Below the pieces are notes generated by a model. That model ran no database searches and was not told the DNA's origin. It saw only the letters and a list, made by a program, of their open reading frames with translations. A DNA stretch of 64,000 nucleotides from Megalonaias nervosa (taxonomy: Eukaryota > Mollusca > Bivalvia > Unionida > Unionidae). Each line of letters starts with the position of its first letter. Position 1 is the stretch's first letter. This document shows, one piece after another, positions 55,275-64,000 of the stretch. The position numbers and the translations under genes are program-made. Location of the stretch: NCBI GenBank assembly GCA_016617855.1, contig JAECUM010006732.1:28010-92009 (forward strand). The letters are read 5' to 3'.

Positions 55275-58200
55275 ATGTTAAAATTGCGAGATATTGCTAA
55301 AAAGAGCATTATCAAAACAGAAAAAATTGCTTCAGCATTTTCAGGTTATGATAATAGTTACAAACTTGATGATCAAAATATTTTAGCAAATTTTAGCTCC
55401 ACAAGTTTATTTCATCTTTTGCAACCAGTTATAGCTCAAGAACTTGCGGCTCATAAAAGTATCAAACTTATAGTGCAATATCATACGATTTTATCAAAGT
55501 TACATGCAGTTGAGGATGTGCTTGATGTAATTTTTGAAAGAAAATGTTTTGACAGCGAAATTCCGGAACCATATTTAACAGCAAAATCAAGAAAAATATT
55601 AACTGGAACAAACATTGCCATGGTCGCCGATGAAATACATCAAGAAATAAACAAAAAATTAGAAGAATTTACTGCATCAGGATCGGGTTGGAAATTTGAA
55701 ATGATAAAAGAAGCTTTATTTCACACAGCAAAATATAACGCACTTCGCGGTAGTTTGTACGTCGATCTCCCTAAAAAAATTAAAAACAAAAGATGCTGTA
55801 TAAATGTCAAAAACAATGATGACAAATGTTTTCAATGGTCTATTCTTTCTGCAAAACATCCTCAGTGTGATCACCTCGGCAGAATTGAAAAATATTTGCC
55901 ATACAAAGACGAACTAAATTTTTTAGGAATAACTTTTCCAATAGCAGAAAATCATATACCAAAGTTTGAAAAACAAAACAGTATCTCAGTAAATGTTTTC
56001 GGATTAGATAAGCGAGAAAACGTTTACCCGAGATATATCTCAGAAAATGCTACACAAATACAATAAATTTATTATTTTATCAGGGACATTATTGTTGGAT
56101 AAAAAACTTTAACGGCCTAGTTGGCAGACATTATAGTAAAAATAAAAATAAAAAATATTTTGCATGGTTTTTCTAGCGATGGAATACTGCAGGAGCATCT
56201 CAAATACTGTGTCAACGTTCAAAGAATAACGCGCCTGGCGAAAAAGAAAAAATATTAAAATTTAAAAATTATGATCATAAACTAAATATTCCTTTTGTTA
56301 TTTACTCTGATTTCGAGTGTCTTCTCATTCCTGTGGTTGGAGCAGAAAATAATCCGAATAAATCAAGTACTAGAAAAATACAACAACATTTTCCTTGCGG
56401 AGTAGCTTATAAAGTAGTTTGTTGCGCTAACGATAAATTTTCAACTCCGATAAAGTTATATAGAGGTGAAAATCCTGCCGTATGGCTATTAAAAAATTTA
56501 ATAGACGAAGTTAATAAAATTTCTAACAGATTATTTAAAACAGCTCCGATGAAAATAACGTCTAAGCAACAACTCGATTTCGATGAGGCAGTTAATTGTC
56601 ATGTTTGTGAAAAGTTACTGGTAGACTCCAACGGAGTCCGTGATAAGGTGCGAGATCATTGTCATTTGACCGGCCAATATCGTGGAGCAGCTCATAACAG
56701 CTGTAATTTAAAATTTCATGCTCCAGATTTTATTCAAGTAGTTTTACATAACTTTCGTGGCTATGACAGTCATATCATTGTAGAAGCATTTGGTGATGAA
56801 AATATTAAAGCTAAACTAAAATTAAGTAACGTAATAAAATATATTCCAAATAATTTTGAAAAGTATATGTCGGTGACGCTCGGTAAATTACGTTTCATTG
56901 ACAGTCTGCAATTTATGGCAGCATCATTAGATGAGCTTGTTAAAGGTTGCAGTAGTTTCGCTAATTTAAAAAGTTGCTTTGGTGAAAACTATAACAATTT
57001 GACAAAAAAAGGTATATTTCCGTACGAGTATCTCGACGACTGGAGCAGATTTGATGAAACTTCTCTTCCTGATAAAGATAATTTTACTCCCAACTCAAAA
57101 TGAAAATATCACAGATGACGAATACAAATATGCACAAGATATTTGGAATAAATTTAGTTATAAAACATTTGGTGATTATCACGATTTATATTTGAAAACA
57201 GATGTTTTATTACTAGCAGATGTTTTTGAGAGTTTTCGTCAAGTTAGTCATAAAAATTATGGACTAGACCCCTGTTGGTATTATTCTGCTCCAGGATTGT
57301 CTTGGGACGCTCTACTAAAAACAAGTAAGATAGAACTGGATCTCTTAACAGATGTCGATATGTTTAACTATATTGAAAAAGGTATCAGAGGCGGAATTAG
57401 CGTTATAACAAAAAAATATGCAGTAGCTAATAACAAATATCTGAAAAATTATGATAAAAATCTCCCATCTAATCATATTATTTATCTAGATTGTGTGAAT
57501 TTGTATGGATATGCGATATCAGAGCCAATGCCCTGCGGTGGGTTTCATTGGATAACTCCAGATCTATTTCTTAGGGAAACTGAAAAAGATTTACCTAGAA
57601 AAATTAATAATAATTTTTCCGATATTTCATACTTTGTTGAAGTTGATCTAGATTATCGTAGTTCGTTACATGATCTACATAACGACTACCCGTTTTGTGC
57701 AGAGTCAATGATGATTAATTATAGTTTATTATCTCCTGAACAACGAGCAACGACAACAGCAAAAAATTCGATTTGTTAATAAGTTAGTTCCAAATTTGTT
57801 AAATAAAAGAAGTTACGTTATGCATTACAAAAATTTAAAACAAGCAGTAGATGCTGGACTAATTCTGAGAAAAGTCCATCGCGTGCTAAAGTTTAATCAG
57901 TCGAGGTGGATGGCAGATTACATTGACTTAAATACGAAACGTCGTGCTGTGGCTAAAACCGAATTTGAGAAAAACTTTTTCAAGTTAATGAATAACTCGG
58001 TGTTTGGTAAGACGATGGAAAATACTCGAAAGCGAGTCAATATTGAAATTGTAAATGACATAAATCGCAGAAATAAATTAGTTAACGACGATGGTTTTGT
58101 TAGTATGAAATATTTAATGAAAATCTTGTTGCAATACAACGACGAAAGACAAATTTAAAGTTAAATAAACCGATTTCTGTTGGTGCAGCTGTGCTTGATA

Positions 58201-58750
58201 TATCGAAGTGGCTGATGTACGATTTTCACTATAATTTTACCAAAAAGCAGTGGCCAGATTCGGAGTTGCTATTTACTGATACAGATTCGCTAGTTTATAA
58301 TATAAAATGTGAAGATCTCTATCAGGATATTTACAATAATAAAAATCTATTTGATTTTTCAGATTATCCAGCATGTAGTGAATTTCAAGATAATTCGAAT
58401 AAGAAAGTTATTGGAAAAATGAAAGATGAATTTATGTTTATGCCAGTTAGGGAATTTGTTGGACTAAAGAGTAAAATGCATGCTGTCATATTAGATGACA
58501 ATAAACTTACAAAAAAAGCAAAAGGTATTCCTCGAGGATATGTGAAAAAGATGATGAATTTTGACGATTTTAAAGCAGCGCTAAACAATAATGTCAGTTT
58601 TATCAAAACAAATGTTATCAGAACAAATCATCATAACTTGAAACGAATACAATTATAAAACGGGGACTAAGTAATTTCGATGATAAAAGATATTGCAGAG
58701 ACGGAATTAATACACTAGCACTTGGACATTATGCAAGTAATTTTGTCTAA
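55275..58750 (+). pseudogene. protein-primed family B DNA polymerase, several breaks
   Basis: Intact up to 56066 (N-terminal region, CFQWSILSAKHP, SVNVFGLD), then a badly broken stretch to 56310. After that: exonuclease I YSDFECLL; an endonuclease-VII-like zinc domain CHVCEKLL..VRDKVRDHCHLTGQYRG (about 56595-56695); exonuclease II HNFRGYDSH; palm/fingers regions LKTDVLLLADVFESFRQV and YYSAPGLSWDALLK; palm A YLDCVNLYG (about 57482-57508); fingers [18 protein letters not shown] (about 57985-58035); palm C TDTDSL (about 58277-58294); and C-terminal FDDKRYCRDGINTLALGHY. Frame changes near 57090, 57780, 58165 and 58640. Active relatives replicate the element from a protein primer. All catalytic motifs remain except those lost with frame breaks. 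Confidence 0.92.
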
Positions 58751-58762
58751 ACATCAGAAATA

Positions 58763-59212
58763 ATGTTTGAAAATTTAACATTAGTCGATGGAGTTAATAG
58801 CAAAATCAAAAAAATAATGGTTAATAACCAGCAATTATCATTTGAATTTAACGATGAAATTTCAGGTATTTGTTTTAGTAAATTTGACAGAATCAAACTC
58901 TCCCTTATCAAATCAGACGATAGCAAATATTTTAATTATCTCGAAAGTTTGCGAGACGAGCTTGCACTAAAATGTAACAATTTTCATAATTCGATCAGCC
59001 AACAACAATATACTAAAATTAACATAGACTTAGATAGGTCGAAGGGTTTTGTAAAAGGTAGTAAGTATCTTCTCAGTAAGATAGCAATGAAAGAACTATT
59101 TGAATGTAGTCGTAAAGTATCTGGTAGAATTAAATTTTATTTGTATAATCATGACAGTACATTGTACTTAATAGCGACAGTTGAGACACTGTTTATTGGT
59201 CAAGAAATATAA
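58763..59212 (+). CDS. unrecognised intact Polinton-2 protein
   Basis: 149 residues, intact, 12 bp after the polymerase stop, ATG after CAGAAATA. MFENLTLVDGVNSKIKKIMV, a central helix (YLESLRDELALKCNNFHNSI) and a beta-rich end (GRIKFYLYNHDSTLYLIATV). No family recognised. It is one of the few undamaged frames of the element, so it may be younger or less constrained by chance. A DNA-binding accessory role to the polymerase is only a guess from position. Confidence 0.5.
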   Translation: MFENLTLVDGVNSKIKKIMVNNQQLSFEFNDEISGICFSKFDRIKLSLIKSDDSKYFNYLESLRDELALKCNNFHNSISQQQYTKINIDLDRSKGFVKGSKYLLSKIAMKELFECSRKVSGRIKFYLYNHDSTLYLIATVETLFIGQEI

Positions 59213-60003
59213 CTCTGTATACCATATCTATTTTTACAAGGGAGATAATACTGTTCCAGCTAAGTTTAAAATCTTTTGTAGTTATCGAACATAGCATATA
59301 TACTGCAACATTTGTTTGGTAATTTTTTTTGGCTAATGAAATGTATCTAAAATCTGATGGTAATTTTTAAGACCTATAAATCCTGGTAGCAGTTCTGTAT
59401 TTGTCGAAATGACTAGCAATTCCTCTTGCATAGATAACATAGGTACTGTAGATTCTCGTTTATAAGTTATGTCCAACTGCATAGACCTAAATATGCTGTC
59501 GTATAATGCACCAGAAGATCTTAGTCTGCACAGTTTTGCTAGAAGTAATCAGTAAAACAAACAAGATAAACTCTGATCTGCAGGCGCATAATGCTATGGC
59601 AGATCTTTATCTTTTTGTCTGCAGTTTAGCCTCGACTTGTAAGCGAGTATATATGCTATGTCATTTACCTAAAAACCCATTCATGCAGAATATTGATTAT
59701 TTCTCTGCAGAGTCTGTTTGTAATGTATATAAATAGCGTCTGTTTATTTCATTCAGCCCACTCGTTGTCATTATTAATTAGTATCCTTGACAACAGTCGA
59801 TCTTAAACAACCTATGTATTCAGCCAACATTAGGATTTCGTTTTTCTGTACAATATAAAATAAAAAATCATGTATTTCTCGATTTATTTATAATAACGTT
59901 TTCAAAATCGGAAAATATAATGCAAAATTTCGTGTTTTCAAAATCAGAAAATGTAATGCTGTTTGGTAACTATATAATAATTTTTTTAACATATATACAT
60001 AAG
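59213..60003. other. noncoding end region of Polinton-2
   Basis: No credible gene. A short duplicated unit TTTTCAAAATCGGAAAATAT / TTTTCAAAATCAGAAAATGT occurs at about 59898-59955. Confidence 0.55.
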
Positions 60004-60075
60004 GAAGTCAGGTGGTCGATTGCTAACGCGCTGGATTCTCATGCTCGAGGTCCGTGGTTCGATTCTCGTGAACGG
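60004..60075 (+). ncRNA. tRNA-like unit (A box and B box)
   Basis: GTGGTCGATTGCTAACGCGC (about 60012-60031) resembles a D arm/A box and GGTTCGATTCT (60056-60066) is a near-consensus B box. Stems are imperfect, so a working tRNA is unlikely. The following hairpin starts 84 nt after the B box, the same spacing as at 7145-7398. Confidence 0.55.
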
Positions 60076-60149
60076 CACATTGTCGGCGAGGGCGAAATTA
60101 TGCCAAAATTCTTCTATTTAATGGGGCTCCGACCAGCCCTTCTGCGTTT

Positions 60150-60253
60150 CAATAGAAAATTTGTACACTCTCCCATCATGTCAACACGTGGTGGGTGTGT
60201 TTTTTCACACTCCCTGGGTTGATTATTGGGGAGAGTATGCAAATTTTCTGTTC
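60150..60253 (+). repeat. long inverted-repeat hairpin downstream of tRNA-like unit
   Basis: Left arm 60150-60174 (AATAGAAAATTTGTACACTC plus TCCC) pairs with right arm 60228-60253 (GGGGAGAGTATGCAAATTTT plus CTGTT) over about 24 bp with few mismatches. The loop has GTGTG/CACAC around a T6 run (60200-60205). Homologous to 7300-7398. Confidence 0.75.
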
Positions 60254-60754
60254 AAGGTAGAGAAGGCCCGTTGTAATGTCCGTCCTTAAGATAATTTAGT
60301 TAAGTTTACATGTACTGTGTTTGTATGTGCTGTCCTTAAGATAAGTTAGTTAAGTCTACATGTACTGTCCTTAGTGTTGTGTTTGTATGTGCTCTGTCCC
60401 TGTAAATATATGTAAATATATGTAAATACGTTACTGTAAATACTGTTACTGTAAATATGCAAATACGTTACTGTAAATATGCTTGCTGATTTGGGGGGGG
60501 GGTTACATGAAATCGCAATTCCTAGACAGCCCTATGAATTTCTAATATTTCGTTTCGCACATTAGGAATTCGCTGGGGGTGTGTCTATGATGTGTTGTCC
60601 GTAAGATAAGTTTATATATAACCTCTGAGCCTGCTAGGATGTCCTTTGGCAACCTAGGGGTTCACATGGGGTTGTATAAAACTGTGCTGTAAATATGCTT
60701 GCTGTAAATACGCTACTGTAATTAAGATTCTGTGTTTTGTGCTGTCCTTAATTA
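60254..60754. repeat. degenerate short duplications
   Basis: Two copies of a ~55-bp unit with GTCCTTAAGATAAGTTAGTT and ACATGTACTG (60284-60370), repeats of GTTACTGTAAATATGC (60420-60485), a G9 run and a second GCTGTAAATACGCTACTGTA group near 60690-60720. No gene. Confidence 0.7.
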
Positions 60755-60980
60755 AGATATAATCATATGTATATAATCATAACCATATGTATATAATCAT
60801 ATGTATATAATCATAATCATATGTATATAATCATATGTATATAAGCATAATCATAAGTATATAATCATAATCATATGTATATAATCATAACCATATGTAT
60901 ATAATAATATGTATATAATCATATGTATATAATCATAATCATATGTATATGATCATAATCATATGTATATAATCATCTTC
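60755..60980 (+). repeat. ATAATCATAACCATATGTAT tandem array
   Basis: About 12 imperfect units of 16-26 bp built from ATCATATGTATATA and ATAATCATAA, directly before the right terminal inverted repeat. Confidence 0.92.
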
Positions 60981-61026
60981 AAACAGTCCTCTCTGGGGAC
61001 TATTATTTTTATTTTAAACAAATATT

Positions 61027-61598
61027 TATAGCTTTAGAAATATCGTTATCAAATAAAATATCAACCATATTGTCAATAAGTGTCATCACATCATCTGCCC
61101 AACCTCTTATTCGTTCGTCATTTTCAATCGCGAATAACCATACTGACCCATATTTTGGTGATATATGGTAACCAACTTTTTTAATACAATCGCTTATTAT
61201 TTTAGGTTTTATACCAGTATAGCTTTAGGCTGATTTGATTGAATTAAATCTCTTACAAAATTTGTTTGTCAGATCAAATCCAACATGTCGGATTGGATTA
61301 TAATGATACATTATATATAATATTTCATTTGTTTAATATGAAAAAATCTATTGGTCTAGAATCCCCTTTGGGTTTCAAATTATCATCATTTTCTGACATA
61401 AGAGGGTGGTTTTTTGAGGGAGAGGCGGTCTCTGAGGTGGTGAAAAAATGTCATAATAAATTTATTTTTAAGGGGGTTGGAGTTTTCTGACCTTAAACCT
61501 TCTTTGGAATAAAATCCTCAACTACATATACTGAGGGGGTGAGGGTTTTCTGACCTTAAGCCCTCTTTGGTTTCGAACCCTCACCTATGTATACTACT
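61027..61598 (-). repeat. Polinton-2 right terminal inverted repeat
   Basis: Reverse complement of 43935-44504. Holds the same 74-codon frame (61266-61490, plus, MSDQIQHVGLDYND...), differing at three residues, and the inward-reading frame with GWADDVMTLIDNMVDILFDN. Confidence 0.93.
61266..61490 (+). CDS. 74-residue frame inside the terminal inverted repeat
   Basis: MSDQIQHVGLDYNDTLYIIF, GLESPLGFKLSSFSDI, GWFFEGEAVSEVVKKCHNKF. It reads outward toward the element end; the left repeat has the mirror copy (44267-44043). No family recognised. Conservation between repeats follows from their near-identity, so coding is not proven. Confidence 0.3.
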   Translation: MSDQIQHVGLDYNDTLYIIFHLFNMKKSIGLESPLGFKLSSFSDIRGWFFEGEAVSEVVKKCHNKFIFKGVGVF

Positions 61599-61964
61599 AT
61601 TGCAACTGCAATTGTTTCTCTCTTTCCTCTTTCTGCTCGAGCTTCCTTAACTCCAATTCCATCTCATATTTAATTTTTAATTCCTTTACTTTAATGTCAC
61701 AGTCTGATCAGACTTACTGACCGATGCCAAAACACTTTTATCAAAAACATTCTTCTCTCCCAAATACTGAATGAAAATGTTTTTAATTTTTTGCTTCGTT
61801 AAGGAAGCTTTTGCCTCAGAAAGATCGTATTTTCTGGCAAGTTCAAGCAACTCATCTTTTTTCAAACTGTCCAACTGCTCCTGAGTTGGACTAGAAAGAA
61901 AAGCCTCCACTTTTGATGACATTGTGGAAGAAAGCCTGTTGTTTTCACTAAAAATTTCAAACAA
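61599..61964 (-). pseudogene. gag N-terminal part of the LTR element
   Basis: Minus strand: MSSKVEAFLSSPTQEQLDSL and KKDELLELARKYDLSEA, a typical N terminus of these gag proteins, then a one-base shift near 61690 and a coiled coil (MELELRKLEQKEEREKQ) that is cut by Polinton-2 at 61598. It resumes in frame below 43935. Confidence 0.85.
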
Positions 61965-62063
61965 AATGTAAAATAGTACTTGGGATTTAAAAAACTAGGG
62001 GAATTTAAATTTCAAAAAACAATTTTCTGAAATATTTTAACCAAAATTCATATATCCCCGGAC

Positions 62064-62073
62064 GAGCTCCCAA
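62064..62073 (-). other. putative primer-binding site
   Basis: TGGGAGCTCGTCCGGGG on the minus strand (about 62072-62056), beginning TGG nine bases after the 5' LTR. Complementary to a tRNA 3' end; the tRNA is not identified. Confidence 0.55.
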
Positions 62074-62081
62074 TTTTCTCT

Positions 62082-63020
62082 TGTTACGTATAGGCTTGTA
62101 CAAATGTAACAAAAGAAAAAAGTGAAGTCAACAAGCTTTGTGAATTTTAACAAAATAATTTATTTCCTAGAAAACAAGGTAAAAATATGAAATAGGACTT
62201 ACGGTTTTTGAATATGATCCAAAATTTAATCCTAGAATTGAAAAATATAAGTCCTATCACTAAACAGTTCTAACTGAATCCAGGTTCAGCTCTCTATGAA
62301 GTTCCAATATGGAGGCGATGACGTCAGATGAGGTCGTTGTACTGATGGCAGCAGATCCTCGTTGAATAACAATTTATAATGTTCCCGTTTAGAATTCCAG
62401 AATAAATTACCACTGTATGTCTTTGTCCCAGAACTTTTATTTAAAAAAAGCACTTGTGTAGTTTTCTAGAGTATAAATTATTAAATTCCAAAAAATAGAT
62501 GAATTTCAGAACAAGCTGCCAACAACAATAAAAACCTCTTGAGCCCTCAAGGTTTGAAATACGACTGGATAGATCTACTAGCAAATGGCTGTTTTAAGCC
62601 ACGGTTTAGATCACATGGTGGCTCACGTAACAGGCTACGTGATTCACTAATTTGAACAGCGCAATAAAAAAAATGCCATTTATCACGTAGGCAAGAATAG
62701 CCCTATCTAAAAATTAGATTCTCACACTGGAAATATATAAAACAGAAAGGCTCCTCAAAATTCAGCTAACACGTGGGCCGAACATGACCTTGGTAATAGC
62801 CAACCGTTTTCACTTAGTGTTTACAAAACGTTTCAACCAAGGTGAGCTGAAAATACTGATAATGTAATACCTTTTACATTCTAATCAGAAGTGAATTTTC
62901 GGAAAAATAAGATTCAAATCCAATGAAAATTACCATTACAATAAAATGTAATAAAACAAAAATAAAATAAAAAGACATTTAAAACTTACACAAAAGCAAT
63001 TTAATTACATATACGTAACA
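62082..63020 (-). repeat. 5' long terminal repeat of the LTR element
   Basis: 939 bp bounded by TGTTACG and CGTAACA, similar throughout to the solo LTR at 42736-43669 and in the same orientation. Followed on the minus strand by the primer-binding site and gag. Confidence 0.9.
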
Positions 63021-63926
63021 ATATATATATATACGTTTAGAATATGGTATGTGAATGTAATGCTTGTTTATTTTCAAGTCTGGGTGGTGTAACAGTTTGG
63101 TCCAATAAAATTGCCTGCAAAGACAACGAACATAAGAATAAGAACATTAATCTGCCCATCTCTAACGCTATTCATTTTGTATTCTACACAAATAAATATT
63201 TACATTCTTCAGCTGTCTTTTTATTAAGGGTTCATGTCATATTTACTTCTGCCTTATCTCCCCATAACCATTCTACAGATTATGAATTTTAAGCAAAAAA
63301 TGAATTAAAACGCTCGACGGATGTTCAGTGTTTGAAAAAGTATATACTAAGTAAAAATCAAAATATGCTTGATACATTCTAATTGGCTATGAGGGCTAAA
63401 AACGCCATGTAACATTTTCTGTATTTCAGAAACAATCAACGCTTTTGTTGACCTGCTAATATCACCTCATGATGAATTTTCAAATATTAAATGTTTATTT
63501 ATCTTATTTATCCGATATGATTAAAGCGTATAAACCTCTTATAAATATACAAGTGTAATTTGTTGTGTATTTTTATTCTGCGTGATAATTACCTTTTTTA
63601 TTGGCAACAAGCTCCAAAAGTACACACTCTATGTATCAGCTACCTCATGTTAACTTACCATGTGAAGTATATGTGCCCATAACCGAATGTGTCAGTGAAT
63701 TGGTCTATGAATTCCCCATAATCTGTGACCACTAGCTCCAGCCCACATGGGCGTACTGAGTTGTTATAGGTTTTTCATCACACGGCTCTGTGTAAATTTG
63801 CATTCCGAGAGAAACAGTAATTAAAAACAACGCTTAATTGTCATACATATACATGGCTGTAGATAACAAGATGAGTAGGATTAGGATTAGGTACGAAATA
63901 GATACGGAGCCCACTGCATTAAATTT

Positions 63927-64000
<74 letters not shown>
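63021..64000. other. flanking DNA, no gene seen
   Basis: AT-rich. Ends in a (CA)n(TA)n tract from 63930 to the window edge. Confidence 0.6.
63930..64000. repeat. (CA)n(TA)n microsatellite
   Basis: About 27 CA units then TA units, cut by the window edge. Confidence 0.97.

Larger units (their letters stand above)
43935..61598 (+). mobile_element. Polinton-2, complete 17.7-kb element
   Basis: Terminal inverted repeats of about 570 bp begin AGTAGTATACATAGG and end with its complement. ATTGCA flanks both ends (43930-43935 and 61599-61604), the expected 6-bp target duplication with one A lost or shared at the left joint. Encodes capsid, penton, protease, ATPase, integrase and protein-primed PolB, the full Polinton set, plus fibre, membrane and HNH genes. 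Nearly all large genes carry stops or shifts. Confidence 0.95.
39256..63020 (-). mobile_element. Gmr1-like Ty3/gypsy LTR element, minus strand, split by a Polinton and a solo LTR
   Basis: Pieces in minus-strand order: 5' LTR 63020-62082, primer-binding site, gag start 61964-61599, [Polinton-2], gag coiled coil 43934-43674, [solo LTR], gag end/protease 42735-41235, integrase 41150-40339, reverse transcriptase 40105-39271. Integrase lies before reverse transcriptase, the copia-like order known in Gmr1 elements, although the sequences are gypsy type. RNase H and the 3' LTR are missing. Internal coding parts carry stops and deletions. Confidence 0.88.

Noticed and set aside
42736..63020. The two LTRs as ends of a single retroelement that captured a Polinton
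   Set aside because: The outer flanks do not match, the lower LTR has its own CATC duplication, and gag continues beyond it in frame; nested insertions explain everything.

Overview
The window is AT-rich animal genomic DNA, most likely from a mollusc and plausibly a bivalve. Three things suggest this. There is a secreted C1q-domain gene with introns (33293-35672, minus), a family greatly expanded in bivalves. The last two exons of a SETD3 actin-histidine methyltransferase gene are present (12472-14524, plus). The rest is dense in Polinton/Maverick DNA, a Gmr1-like LTR element, an endonuclease-RT LINE, pogo relics and long microsatellites. The species is inference; the gene families are read from the sequence.

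Layout. 1-7528: right-hand part of Polinton-1, running off the left edge, with eight virion-type genes (unknown core protein, small basic protein, capsid, small capsid-associated protein, adenovirus-type protease, fibre, membrane protein, penton-like protein), then a tRNA-like/hairpin module. 7529-11727: GC-rich LINE abutting the truncated Polinton. 11728-25949: SETD3 3' exons with a minisatellite in their intron, two pogo/Tigger relics and unique AT-rich DNA. 25950-32265: Polinton-3, an old minus-strand relic. 33293-35672: C1q gene. 35673-38960: unannotated DNA with long TA and GT tracts. 39256-63020: one minus-strand Gmr1-like LTR element (integrase upstream of reverse transcriptase), with a solo LTR (42736-43669) and a complete 17.7-kb Polinton-2 (43935-61598, ~570-bp terminal inverted repeats) both inserted in its gag gene.

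Polinton-2 gives the whole gene plan. A membrane protein and a tail-fibre-like protein point left. From a 54-bp divergent promoter the packaging ATPase, core protein, penton, basic protein, double-jelly-roll capsid, small proteins and cysteine protease point right. Then come a PLA2-like/integrase/chromodomain fusion, a homing-type HNH endonuclease and protein-primed DNA polymerase B. Replication (PolB), integration (integrase), capsid assembly (capsid, penton, protease) and genome packaging (ATPase) are therefore all represented, as in a virus-like transposon. Most Polinton-2 genes carry one to several stops or frameshifts, several of them at homopolymers. Polinton-1 is much less damaged.

The most unusual signals are: (i) a tRNA-like A-box/B-box unit followed about 85 nt later by a ~100-nt long hairpin, at the same relative place in two divergent Polintons; (ii) fibre genes with a shared C-terminal part but exchanged phage-tail-fibre-like shafts; (iii) a short TATA-like sequence almost touching the ATG of most Polinton genes; (iv) hairpins overlapping or just after stop codons; (v) the Polinton nested in an LTR retrotransposon gag with a recognisable target duplication.
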